DNA of 64,000 nt from Arachis hypogaea (taxonomy: Eukaryota; Streptophyta; Magnoliopsida; Fabales; Fabaceae): positions 76,199,772 through 76,263,771 of the forward strand of contig NC_092051.1 in the NCBI RefSeq assembly GCF_003086295.3, in the 5' to 3' direction. A program made the position numbers and the translations under genes. The notes under the pieces were generated by a model. It did not search any database, was not told where the DNA came from, and saw only the letters and a list, made by a program, of their open reading frames with translations. Every line of letters starts with the position of its first letter. The stretch's first letter is position 1. Shown in pieces: positions 36,433-48,369 of the stretch.

Positions 36433-39400
36433 TGTAACGACCCAACTCCTAGTATGCCATGGTCATACAAGAAGCTAAGTGTTACTAACTTATCCTTCCT
36501 AATTATTATTTATTATTTAATATATGAGCCTGTTCCTTGTTAGAGCGATGCCAATTTTATGAGTAACTTTTTTTTTGTTGCAGATGTTCAGGTAAAATAA
36601 ACAAGCATACATTGAGAGTAATAGAAAAGCGGCATAAAGAAACATAGAAATATAACTGATAATATACATCATGTACACTATAACAAAACATGTAGCGTTT
36701 ACACAAGATCAAGTCAGTTTACATCCTCGTCATCCTACGTAGCTAATATTTACACGACACTCCCAGGGCCTGGCCCATACAAAAAGCCACTAAACTGGCG
36801 CCCAGGCTAGCCTAACCACTATATAGCTCCTAGCTTTCGGGTGTACTAACACAAGTGAGAGACTAACTATCAGATAATGTCAGACTAGAGTGTCATCAAA
36901 AGAATGCCCCTTCCGCAGTCAAACTATATCTATACGTGGCCGTTCGGAGAATCGCCGTGAGGCTCATCCATCTCCTCATCCTGCTCTATCTCTATCTCAG
37001 GATCCTCCTCCTCTTCGTCGTCCGCAGCTACAGCTATACCCTCAAATCCACCAAAAACACTGCTAATTTGTCGGTTTCTACCCGCTCCCGACGTAACCCA
37101 GCATTACCAGCCGGATATGGCTTTCCTGTTGGCTATACCCCTGTGTACAGGAAATAACCCCTCTGCCACCACAGGGTCCACTGCACGTAGGAAATAACAC
37201 ATCTGCCACTGCAGGGATGTATGCCGAAACACCTTCTGTATACAGAAAATAACTCCTCTGCCACTACAGAAATGGAACAGGTGGTCACGGTACTCTGTAG
37301 CAGGAAATAACTCCTCTGCCTTACAGAAATAAAATATGAATCTGTACCGCAGGAAAGCGTTTCTCAGTGGTTGCACCATTATCTATCTGACTGCCTCAAT
37401 GCAGCAGATGAACATATAGATATCTCTGAGGTTGCCTTAATGCAACAAATGACCTCTCAATAGGTCCTCTGCTCTTTATCATATTACTCTCTTCGCTTTG
37501 TCTCTTTATTCTGCTCTGTTTGTTCTTTTCTCTGCACTTCTTTACTTTATTCTGCTTTCTCTGTTTAACGTATGTATTTAAAGCTTATGTAAATTTTGGT
37601 ATGATTAGTTAGCCTGCCCCAAGTATAGGTTCATTAAGTCTATACTGAAACAGTTTAACTTTTCATGTAATACCTAACCCTATTCGCAATTCAAGGACTA
37701 ACTATGTTGCCCTAGTTCGTTCACTAGTCTCTGTCTATTTTTCTGTCATTAAAACTTTACAGACTCTTTCTTCGATTTTTATCTTTTCTTCAACTTTTAT
37801 CTTTTATTTATCTTTGCCTCACTAATATGTTTTTACCACTCCCTAAGTGTTTTATGAAGGTAATTATGAGATTCTGCGCTTAAAGTTGTCTTTCTAAAGC
37901 TTTTACAGAAAACTGCCTTTTCCGTATTATTTTATTATTTTTATTAAAATATTATTTTTAATTAAATATTATTATTTAATATTTTATTATTTTTTATTAT
38001 TTTATTATTAAATTTTCGAAAATTAACTTACTTTTACTTTTAACCTTTAAAATTCACTTTTTACCACCCGTAACTTTTAATATTTCTACTTTTTCCACCC
38101 TAACTTTCAGAAATTACCAAACAACCCCTTAAACACCAAAAATTTTACTTCCTTGCCCTTTTTAAGATCTAAGGCCTGTTCTTCATTGTTCTTCATCATA
38201 CTCAAAGTGTTCTTCATGTTCTTCATAAATTCTTTAGATTCTTTCTCTGTTTTTACCCGTTTTTCAGTCTTTTCAGCAACCGATTTTTACTATAATTCAT
38301 AATAAATTAGCAGCCACTAAAACCCCATCTTTTCTACATGATTTTAACAAAAATTGAACCTCAATTTAAGCTTAGGGTTTCGTTTTTCCAGCTGCCCAAG
38401 AACATGAACTTTAAAGCTTGAATTTCATCAAATTTCATCAAAATTTCACCAAATTTTCACCAAGAATCAATCATATATGCAACCAATTTTTAGCGCAGCC
38501 AAATAATAAAACATTCACACGACTCAAACAAAAATAATCAAGATTAATTTCGTGACACCCTACCTGGTTTTGCTGCTCCTAATTCGATTAAACTTTCAGG
38601 TGGTCCTTAAGCACTTTTTCCTCCTAAATCACATCAAGAAAACACATATTTAAGCATGTTTTCTTGAAACTGAATCAAAAGAGAGATGGTGCAGCCAACT
38701 CACCTTGATCCCAGCCTTGATAAGTCATATGATCATGTAGAGAAAGAAGAGAGGATCATTTTGGTCGGATTGGAATTTTGATTTGAGTTTTAGTTCAGCA
38801 GAAATCAAGCTTTGAAGATATGGAACTAAGAACTTTTCTCTCTTTTTCTCTCTACCTATTTTCGGCCACAAAGTGAAAATGAGCCAGCCTTGGGGGTTTT
38901 GGGGGTGTAGGGTGAGTTGTGATTGGTTGGCTTGGAGGTGGATTAAAATAATATTAAAATATCTCAGGTGTATAATTACTAAAACTAGATGTATCGGAAC
39001 ACTTGCATAAACATCTCTAAAAATTATTTTCTGAGCTACTAGCATAAATGACACTAGTAACATATTTATTATGAGAATAAGACATGAATAATGAGGCCTT
39101 AGCATTGCTAAAGTCATCAGAGAGTGCTGGTGCTAAGCTGCACCAGTAAATTGTGAACCCGGTTAAACCGATTTTTCTGTTTTTAACTAAAACTGATAAG
39201 GTAACCTTATAATATCATTCAAGAAGCTTCTAATACTAATATAATGATAATATCATCCTATTATCTCTCTTCTCTCATAAATCGAGTCCGGTTTGTCAAA
39301 CTAAGACTATTTACGAAAAACCGAATCAAAACTCCTAACCGATACAGTTCAAAAACTAGGTTCTTCGTGACCGCGTTATCGGACATGTCTCGGAAAAGGT

Positions 39401-39538
39401 TCTAACTTAAAGATGACATAATGACAATGAGGATTGAGATACTTGATGATATATCAAAGGTTTTCCCCTTACTGATCTTCCGGAGAAATTCGTACTTTCA
39501 GAAAAGATCTCGCGTACTCGAAAATCGGGGTTGTTACA
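36433..39538 (-). mobile_element. 5' LTR of G, with a 780-bp deletion
   Basis: 3,106 bp. Alignment with the 3' LTR shows that the bases equivalent to 28387-29166 are missing between 37063 and 37065. Both break ends share GCT, which suggests loss by short-homology repair after insertion. The deletion removes most of the LTR-borne ORF. Confidence 0.85.
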
Positions 39539-40367
39539 CGACTCCATTTCCACGCGTGCGTGTCTGCTACGCGTGCGCGTCGGTGTAAGCACTCCAATCC
39601 TTGATTTTCTATGATTTCTCCACTTGCATGCTTTTCTCTTCACTCCTTTGATCCATTCCTACCCTTTTCAACCTGAATTCATTAACAAACACATCAAGGC
39701 ATCTAGTGGAATCAAAGGTGAATCAAAATTAGCTAATTTAAGGCCTAAAAAGCATGTTTTTACTCTTAAGAATAAATTAGGAGAAAGTCATGAAACCATG
39801 CTATTTCATTGAATAAATGTGGGAATGGATGAAATTCTCCTAAATTAAGCACAAAATGTACCACGAAATAGTGGTGCATCAACCAGTTCAGCTAAAGCAC
39901 GAGGAGATTAGAGTCTTTGTGCTAAAGGCTAGAACCACAAGGTGCAGCATTCTCTGATCCAGAAGATTCGACCTTGTCTATGGAATTTTGAGTAGGATCA
40001 TCAAGGGGAATGAACTGTAGGAGCTTCACCCTCAATTAGATTGGATCCGCACTAACCCTGGGGTTCAGCACTGGAGGAAAATCGGTGACCTCTCAAGAAA
40101 GGCGTTGATCACATACAGCCTGCCATAGAAGAAATCATTCACAGTTAGAGTAGACCGTAAGACCGGACTAATCCAGAAGAACAAAGCATCGCTGAAGCAT
40201 AAACCATTTTCTATCCACCTAACTAAGATCTACAAGATAACTACAGCTTGATTCAAGCCGACAATCTTCGTTGGATCGACCCTGACTCACCTCAGGTATT
40301 ACTTGGACGATCCATTACACTTGCTGGTTTAGCTGTACGGAGTGTGGGAATCCATGCACCAAGTTTT

Positions 40368-40385
40368 TGGCGTCGTTGTCGGAGA
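40368..40385 (+). promoter_or_regulatory. tRNA-Asp-type primer binding site of B
   Basis: TGGCGTCGTTGTCGGAGA, six bases after the LTR end. It is a decayed match to the tRNA-Asp 3' end (TGGCGCCGTTGCCGGGGA) used by Athila/Tat-type elements. Confidence 0.75.
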
Positions 40386-41865
40386 TTGTTTGAGTTTGAT
40401 CAAACTAATGGATTATCTTGTTACTTAAATTAGGTACTTTTTAATTTTGTTTTGAGTCATTTTGTTTTCTTTTCAAAAAATTTTCAAAATCTTTTCTGTT
40501 TTTGGCTATGTATTTTCTTTTGAATTTCTTACTTTGAGTCTTTTGTTTCCCTTTTTTTCGAAAGAAAAAAATTGAAAATTTTTCAAAAACCTTTTCTTTT
40601 CTTTATTTAATCTTTGTTTTTGGTTTGAGTCTTTTGTTTGTGTTCTTGTTGAATTTTCAAATTTCTTGAGTCCTTCTTAAAATTTTTAAAATAGTGTCTT
40701 TTGTTTGAGTCTTATGTTAATCTTTAAGTTTGGTGTCTTTTTGAGTATTTTTCTTTAAAATTTTTTGAAAGTAGTGGTCTTGGTTTTCAAAATTTTTAAG
40801 TTTGGTGTCCTTTGTGTGTTCTTTGTTTCTTTGAATCTTTTGAGTTTTGTTCCTAGTGTTCTTGATCTTCAAGGTGTTCTTGTTTTTCTTTTTGTTTTGA
40901 TCTTAAAATTTTTAAGTTTTGTATCTTTTTATTGTTTTTCTTTACAATTTTTGAAACTCAAGTGTCTTAGCTCTAAAAATTTTAAGTTTGGTGTCTTTTT
41001 CTTATTTTTCTCTTTCTTCATTAAATTCAAAAATAAAAAAAAATAAAATATCTTTTCTTGTCTTTATTTGAAATTTTTGGAATTCTTGCATATTTGATTT
41101 CAAAAATTTTAAATTTGGTATTTTCTTGTTAGTCAAGTCAAGATTTAAATTTTAAAATCATATATTTTTAAAATCTTTTAAAATCTTTTCTTTTAAATTT
41201 GATTATTTCTTATCTTATCTTTCTTTTAAAATTTAAATTTCAAATATTTTTAAATTAAAAACTATCTTTTCAAATTTGATTTCAAATCGTTTTAAGTTAA
41301 AGCTTATCTTTCTTAACTTCCTTATCTTATCTTTCTCTTTTCAAAATTCAAAATCAAATCTTTTTCAAAATCAAATTTTAATTCTTATCTCTTTAAAATA
41401 TTTTTTTTTCAAATCTTTTTAATTTCTTATCATATCTTTTTAAATTTCAAATCTTAAATTCAAATATTTTCTAATCTTCTATCTTATCTTGTCTTCAAAT
41501 CTTCCTTAATTACTTACTTGTTTTTTCTTTCTTCTTTTTCAAAACTTCAAAACTACTTCTTCTCTCTTCTAATTTTCGAAAATATCTTCTCTATTTCTCT
41601 CTCTTGTTTTTCGAAAATCATCATCTAATTTTCAAATCTTTTCAGTTCATTAACCATTATTTTTGAATTCAATAAATAATTAAAATAAAAACAAAAATAT
41701 TTTAATTCTAGTTTCACTTCCAATTTTCAAATTCTTCTCCTTCTCTAGCCGAATTCTTTCTTTCTCTTCTCTATCATTATTCTTCTTTCCTTTCTTCTTC
41801 ACATCTCACAGGGAGTCCTCTATTCATAGAGCTCACATTCTTTTTTTTTTGTTTTTTTCTTGTTT
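40386..41865 (+). other. T-rich untranslated leader of B with iterated AAGTTTGGTGTC motif
   Basis: About 1.5 kb of T-rich sequence between primer site and gag. The motif AAGTTTGGTGTC recurs (near 40727, 40798 and 40980, with weaker copies near 40913 and 41107), each followed by T-rich sequence. The leader of D has the same motif. Local open frames are Phe/Leu/Val-rich artefacts. Confidence 0.6.
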
Positions 41866-42188
41866 ATGACCAGGAACAGAGACAAAGGACCTCTCTGTGA
41901 TCCTGATCCTGAACCTGAGAAGACCCTAAGGAGGCGCCTATAACATGTTAGAGAACAACACTCTGGAGGGAACCTCAGAGATTTATTAAAACAAGAAACA
42001 AGAAATACAGACATGGCAGACAATGCTAATGGTGGAGGAGAAGCAAGAAAGTTTCTTGGAACCTATACTGCACCTAATTCTGATTTCTATGGGCATAACA
42101 TATCCATCCCTGCTATCAATGCCACCAACTTTGAGCTGAAACCTCAACTGGTGACCCTAGTTCAACAGAACTGCCAGTACCATGGACT
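41866..42188 (+). pseudogene. B gag, first part, cut by element C
   Basis: Frame from ATG at 41866 (MTRNRDKGPLCDPDPEPEKT), with a TAA at 41941-41943, through MADNANGGGEARK to NATNFELKPQLVTLVQQNCQ. It is interrupted after His-Gly by element C and continues at 57480. The stop fits a CAA-to-TAA change. Confidence 0.8.
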
Positions 42189-43728
42189 TGATAAACCACT
42201 ATTTTATGGTTTATCCTGTGCTCAATTGAGTGGTTTTTATCAACTCTTTGCATACTTATTCATACAATTTGCATGGTCTTACAATTCCTTCCCAAATTTG
42301 TTATATGATTGAAAACTTGCTTCCTAAGCCTTTAAATTGTCAATTTTTAATTCCTCTTTATACCATTCAATGCCGTGATCTGTGTGTTAAGTGTTTTCAG
42401 GCTTTATAGGGCAGGAATGGCTTAGAGGATGGAAGGGAAGCTTGCAAAAATAGAAGGAACACAAGAAACACAAAAGATGACCAGCGAGGATCGACGCGCA
42501 CGCATGGCTCACGCGTGCACGTGAGTTGGAACTTTTACAGCAATGCGTGCGCGTACCTGACGCGGACGTGTGAAAAGTGAAATTGCACAGCGACGCGTGC
42601 GCGTACCTGACGCGTACGCGTGACACGTGAAGAAGACCATCGATGCGTACGCGTGACATCCGTCATGTGCAGAAATTGCAGAAGACGCTGGGGGCAATTT
42701 CTGGGCTCCTTTTGGCCCAGTTCTAAGCCCGAAAAACACAGATTAAAGGCTCCAGAGTGGGGGAATCATTCATTGATCTGACACAACTTTTATTCACATA
42801 ATTTTAGGTTTAGATGTAGTTTCTAGGGAGAGAGACTCTCTCCTGTTTTAGGATCCTTAGGTTTAGCTGTTTTCAATCTTAGATTTTTACTCTATTCCAA
42901 TTTAGTTTCTCTTCTACTCTTATTTGTTCTAGTCCTTTAATTTATTTACTTCTCTTGTTGATTTACTTATTCTCTCATTTAGGTTATGAATTCTTCATGC
43001 TAGATTGAATTTCTTATTTGATGCAATTTGAGGTATTTTATGTTTATTGCTTCTTCCTTCTTTTGTTTTCATTGATGTTTGAAATTGGTTGTTTAGATTT
43101 TATATTCTCTTATTGCTTTTCTATGCTTTTATTTTGTTCCCACCAAGTGTTTGATAAAATGCTTGGTTGGATTTTAGTGTAGATTTCTCTCCTTTTGGCT
43201 TTGGTTGAGTAATTGGAGACTCTTGAGTTATCAAACTCCCTTGTTGATTGATAATTGAAAGTTGCTAGTTGATTTGAATCCCTCTAAAGCTAGTCTTTCC
43301 TTAGGAGTTGACTAGGACTTGAGGAATCAAATTGATTGATCCACTTGACTTTCCTTCATAGTTAGAGGTTAACTAAGCGGGAGCAATGGACAATTTTCAT
43401 CACAATTGATAAGGATAACTAGGATAGGACGTCTAGTTTTCATACCTTACCAAGAGTTTTCTTAGTTATTAATTTAATTTCTTGCCATTTTATTTCCTTG
43501 TTCCTTATTTCAAAAACCCAAAAAGATGCTTTTCCATAACCAATAATAACTACACCTCCCTGCAATTCCTTGAGAGATGACCCGAAGTTTAAATACTTCG
43601 GTTTATTTTATTGGGTTTTCTTTAGTGACAAACATGTTTTTGTATGAAAGGATTCTTTTTTGGTTTAGAAACTATAGTAGCAACAAGAATTTATTGTGAA
43701 TTCTAAACCGTCAAAAGTCCGTTCATCA
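42189..43728 (+). mobile_element. 5' LTR of C (1,540 bp)
   Basis: TGATAAACC to GTTCATCA, ACGCGT-palindrome family. The array is at 42492-42660 and the end hairpin (CCGAAG, loop TTTAAATA, CTTCGG) is near 43590. Over the 670 bases shared with the 3' LTR fragment I count about 23 substitutions and no indel. Confidence 0.85.
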
Positions 43729-43731
43729 AAA

Positions 43732-43749
43732 TGGCGTCGTTGCCGGGGA
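43732..43749 (+). promoter_or_regulatory. tRNA-Asp-type primer binding site of C
   Basis: TGGCGTCGTTGCCGGGGA, three bases after the LTR, with one mismatch to the tRNA-Asp 3' end. Confidence 0.8.
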
Positions 43750-43885
43750 ATTGCAAACGTGTGCCTTATTATTGGTTATTGTGAATATTGTGAATAATTT
43801 TTCTTTTTTGTTTTTTTGTTAGTGTTTCTAGTTTTAGTAGTTTATTTTCATTAATTCTTATTAGTTTTTGTCTTTGCTTGCTACT

Positions 43886-45217
43886 ATGAATTCTCACCCC
43901 TTTCGCTATGAGTTTGGTTTAAATAATGTTGTAGGGAATGGAAGCTATAATGGGAACATGTATCAAGGTTGGAATAATCAAAGATGGGAGGAGCCACAAG
44001 GATTTGATCAACCCTCTTGGCAACTACCCCTTTCAATGCGCTATAACCAACGACCATTCTATGATGCATCCCAAGACAATGGTTATGGTGGACTTTTTCG
44101 TGACAACCAATCTCCACCAAATTAGTATGGTCAAGAGCCATTTCAGGGTGCATACCAAGATGATGGATATGGTGGACCCCCTTGTAGTTACTAACAAGGC
44201 CCACCATATGCTTATGAACCACCTCCTCAACATAGATTTGAACCACCATACTCACAAGCCCCCTACTACCAAACACCCTCATATGATTCTAACCTTTATC
44301 TACCATACCAACCACCTTATGAGCCATATGAACCATATATGGAACCATCCTAATTCCAACCCAATTACTCCCAAGAACCACCACCTCCATATACACCTTC
44401 CCCATATCCACCAATCCACGAGCCATATGGTCCTAATTATGCTATCTAAAAGGAGCAAGAGTCAAGGGATCGTCTCAAGGAAACAATAGATCGATTTCTT
44501 GCAACCTTTCATCAATCGGACCGAGTGAGAAGCCGAACAACACCCGAAGCTCTCGTGGCTAAAGAATCTCAACTTGAGAACAAGGAACTGAAGTGTGTTG
44601 TGCAACAAGTAGAAAAGATGGAGAGTGATGAACCACCACATCATTATTATGATGTACCACCCTCTTATCATGAGCCCTCATATCCACCTCAACCTTCAAT
44701 GCATGACACTCTTGGTGTTCTTCTTTAAGGGCAAAGAGAGATGAAATGGGAAGTACTAGAATTCACGGCTACCTTGACTGAGGTAGTAAATCGATTAGCT
44801 TCCCAACATCTGGGCACTCAAGAATCTCCCATGACTACATGTGGAGAATCAATAGAAGAGCATAACATGAAGGAGACACTAGAAACTCTAGTGGACAATG
44901 AGGAACATGACTTTGTATTAGAACAAGTGGAAGAAGCCGTAATAGTTGAAGAGGAGGAAGTGGTTGAAGACTTAGGAGATGTCGAACCTACATGGGAATC
45001 AAGATTTGTAGAGTATTCCTCCAAGAAGATTGAAATTGATGTCGAGGAGGCTAGTGCACATCCTCCATGGTATATTCCAGATGAAGAATTGGATGGAATA
45101 GATCAAGAAGCGAGTTCCCTTGGTGAAGATGATCATGGACCAAGTCTTCCTAGTGATGAACCCACATCCCCAAATGAACTCATTGAATATGAAGATCCTT
45201 CTTCGATTGAATCTTAG
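43886..45217 (+). pseudogene. C gag-like Gln/Pro/Tyr-rich ORF with five nonsense codons
   Basis: One continuous frame from ATG 43886 (MNSHPFRYEFG) to 45217, with no frameshift but in-frame stops at 44123, 44192, 44351, 44447 and 44726. All five fit CAA or CAG changed to a stop. The first half is Gln/Pro/Tyr/Asn-rich (QPPYEPYEPY-like), the middle has a short helical segment (KETIDRFLATFHQ), and the C-terminal part is very acidic (VEEEEVVEDLGDVEP). It lacks a zinc knuckle, protease or polymerase motif. A related frame is in element E (62220-63329). I read it as the gag-like protein of a non-autonomous family. Its biochemical role is unknown. Confidence 0.7.
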
Positions 45218-45780
45218 AATGATGTGAAAGTGGAAGTCCTTCAAAAAGGATGGACGGGAGTTGAACATGCGTTGTCAAGACCATAGAGACTTCTCTACCT
45301 AGGCTGCCATCTACTACATCACTTGAGTGGGTAAGACTTATCTCTATTCGCTTTACAGTCCCACTTAAGTATGGTATTCTTAAAACCGATGGTCAACTTA
45401 GGAAGCTTTGTGGCATTCAGCGTAAGCGAAGAATGATTAATGGTTGGAGTTGCAAATCAAGGTTCATCAAGGTTGAGATTTCTAGAGTTAGATGCAAGGG
45501 AGAGACTAGTGAACATTTGGTTGGATCTAAGAGAAGATTTTGGCATTGCATTGAGAATTCGACTTGCATACCACCCGATTGAAACAATGATGATCAACTT
45601 ACAGACGGGTGTAGAAACAAGATTTGGGATCCCGGCATACATGAGGATTGACTTTGGGAGCTCAAAGCTTGTGAAGAACTCCCTCAAGGATTGGCAAAAT
45701 CACTTTTGAATGATGAAGATTATTGGAAGTCCAAGCGTTGGTGGAAGTTTCAGGATGAGTTCAAGCACAAGCCACCATGA
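45218..45780 (+). pseudogene. C region after gag, traces of coding sequence
   Basis: Composition stays gene-like to the TGA at 45778-45780 and fragments are open in several frames (45440-45709, for example). No domain is recognisable. It may be the eroded remains of a deleted pol or a family-specific segment. Confidence 0.35.
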
Positions 45781-45829
45781 CAAGGAGCTCGCCAAATGTC
45801 CAACTTAAGGACAATAACTAAAAGTGCTA

Positions 45830-45847
45830 GGTGGGAGACAACCCACC
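45830..45847 (+). promoter_or_regulatory. GGTGGG-AGACAA-CCCACC hairpin of C
   Basis: A 6-bp stem with loop AGACAA, 50 bases after the last coding-like stop. Same design as 55995-56012 (D) and 63505-63522 (E), with compensatory changes in the outer two pairs. Confidence 0.65.
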
Positions 45848-45949
45848 ATGGTATGATCGTCCCTTCTCATTCTTAGTTTTATTTTATTTTTCTCATTCAT
45901 AATTTCTGTATAATCATCTGCATTCTACAAAAAAAAAAGGATGTTTGAC

Positions 45950-46330
45950 GCGGAAGCGTCCCTGACGCGTGCGCGTCATGCGTGAATTCGCACCACCAAG
46001 GAATTGAACAGAGAGTTGGGCAGGAGTGGCGCTGGAACCTTTCCTTGCGCACAAACAAGCCCACGCGTACGTATACTTCACGCGTGCGCGTCGCTTACGC
46101 TTTCAGCAGCCCACGCGTAAGCGTCCATGACGCGTAAGCGTCCATGACGCGTATGCGTGACCCTTGAAATCGGCGTAAATAGCGTGCTGAACAGAGAGTT
46201 GTGCTGCCCCCATGCTGGAAATGTGCTAGAGGCACAAATGTAGCCACGCGTACGCGTCCCTGACACGTATGCGTCACCATCAATTTAGGCGACCCACGCA
46301 TACGCGTGCTGTACGCGTACGTGTCGCATG
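45950..46330. repeat. ACGCGT palindrome array in 3' internal region of C
   Basis: Roughly a dozen degenerate copies of ACGCGTACGCGT and GACGCGTAAGCGTC-like forms. This is the same family as the array in C's own LTR (42492-42660), though here it is internal. Confidence 0.8.
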
Positions 46331-47162
46331 CGATGCACAATTAAACCAATACGCTGCCAGTTTTCAATTATCCCCTCCTCCAATCCTAATTCCTTTTCCT
46401 TCCTAATTATTTCTTCTTTCTTTTTTCTTTCTTATCCCTTCTTACTATTTACTACTTTCTTCTACCCCCTTTTTCATCTTCTACCTCAGGTTCTTTTCTT
46501 CCTCCCCTCTATTCTTTCTTTCATTTATCTTTTAATTACTGCATTTAATTATTTTTCTTTCTTCTAAATCTTCTTTTAGCTTAATTATTTATGGTTTCTT
46601 TTTTTTTATTTTTCATGCTTTTTTTTATGTTAATGTTGGAGCTTTATTTGGGAATTACCTTACTATTATTGAGCTGTGGATATTATGAGGAGTGATTTGA
46701 CAATTGATTTTTAATTTTGGCTCTCATAAACATTTGGATTCGTTATTTTCATTCCTATTTCGACTTGCACACCAAGTGCTCGTGAAAAGGCTTTTATGGC
46801 ATATTGAATCCTATTCTACTCTCACACTTTAATGCCTCTTTTTCACAACACTTGTAATCTACATGTATTTGAGATTATCATTCACAATTGTCATCATACA
46901 AGTGCTCTTTAATTTAGCTTATTTTAATAATTGATGCTTGAGTTATGCTTCTCATGCCTATTACTTGCATGCTTTTGGCCTCTTGCATATAATTACTCTG
47001 AATTTCCTTTTAGCTCTTTATTGATGTCTTACCTACATGTTGTAGCTACCATATATTTAAGCTATTCTCTTTTCTTTAGCATTCTTTATCACTTGGAATT
47101 TCCTTCTTTTGGTTTTTAGTTATCTATATTTAACTTTCTTCCTCTTTCCTTCTTCCTTAGGC

Positions 47163-47321
47163 ATGGGTACCAAGAAAGAAAAAGAGAAGGCCACTGACAC
47201 GACACCAGCAAGGAGAGGAACCAAGAGAACACCAGCTAAGGCGCGACCATCTACCAGCACTGGGAGCCATGACGAGCTCGACAATGGAGGTGACGACCAG
47301 CCCAACCTTGCTCCTTACTGA
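47163..47321 (+). CDS. Small basic ORF of C
   Basis: 52 codons, Lys/Arg/Thr/Pro-rich at the N terminus (MGTKKEKEKATDTTPARRG) and acidic at the end. Its stop codon abuts the hairpin at 47322. D has a similar Lys/Arg-rich start (MAPKAGETSRKRKGK at 56717). It could be the start of an env-like or extra ORF known from Athila-like elements, or a chance frame. Confidence 0.35.
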   Translation: MGTKKEKEKATDTTPARRGTKRTPAKARPSTSTGSHDELDNGGDDQPNLAPY

Positions 47322-47341
47322 TGGCACGGAGGACCGTGCCA
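47322..47341 (+). promoter_or_regulatory. 8-bp hairpin with AGGA loop in C
   Basis: TGGCACGG, loop AGGA, CCGTGCCA: a perfect 8-bp stem directly after a stop codon, followed by TTAAGTGTGGGGAGG. It matches in design, but not in stem sequence, the hairpins at 152, 21069 and 56643. Confidence 0.7.
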
Positions 47342-47360
47342 AGCCTTAAGTGTGGGGAGG

Positions 47361-48220
<860 letters not shown>

Positions 48221-48369
48221 AAACTAAATAAATAAATAAACAAATAAAATAGGGGATAAAATTTCCCCAATACCGAGTTTAATAAAAGATCAATGCATAT
48301 GTGGTGAAAAATAAAAATTTGATACATGAGTATGTGAAATACACAAAAAGTGAGTTATGGGTAGCTAGG

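Larger units (their letters stand above)
27752..39538 (-). mobile_element. Complete chromovirus-type Ty3/gypsy element G
   Basis: An 11.8-kb element on the minus strand with a perfect duplication CGACT (27747-27751 and 39539-39543). On its own strand: 5' LTR (39538 to 36433), primer site TGGTATCAGAGC complementary to initiator tRNA-Met, broken gag-pol (36239 to 31677), purine tract, and 3' LTR (31639 to 27752). LTRs begin TGTAACAACC and end GGTCGTTACA. Long LTRs, a tRNA-iMet primer and a chromodomain-like C terminus point to the Tekay/Del branch. The LTRs differ by a few percent by eye, so insertion is fairly recent. Confidence 0.9.
26600..39881 (-). mobile_element. Solo LTR H inserted in B's LTR, itself split by element G
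   Basis: On the plus strand it starts TGATGAAGGG and ends GGTGCATCA, flanked by a perfect duplication ACCAG (26595-26599 and 39882-39886). Without G it is about 1,490 bp, matching solo LTR F (1,489 bp) and LTR A (1,484 bp). There is no internal sequence. Its ACGCGT array (27650-27745 plus 39539-39585) was the landing site of G. Confidence 0.85.
25641..40361 (+). mobile_element. 5' LTR of element B, split by nested insertion
   Basis: LTR of the CTGGCGTT family: starts TGATGAGTGG at 25641, breaks at 26599, resumes at 39887 and ends TGCACCA at 40361. Removing the insertion leaves about 1.43 kb, near the 1.54-1.56 kb of copies I and D. The palindrome array is at 26005-26130 and the end hairpin at 40281-40296 (CCTGA/TCAGG). 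No 3' LTR of B is visible. Confidence 0.8.

Noticed and set aside
40765..41046. 93-codon hydrophobic frame resembling a membrane protein
   Set aside because: It is the T-rich leader of B; hydrophobicity follows from T-rich codons.
43938..44489. 183-codon His/Met-rich frame
   Set aside because: Out-of-frame shadow of the gag-like frame of C starting at 43886.
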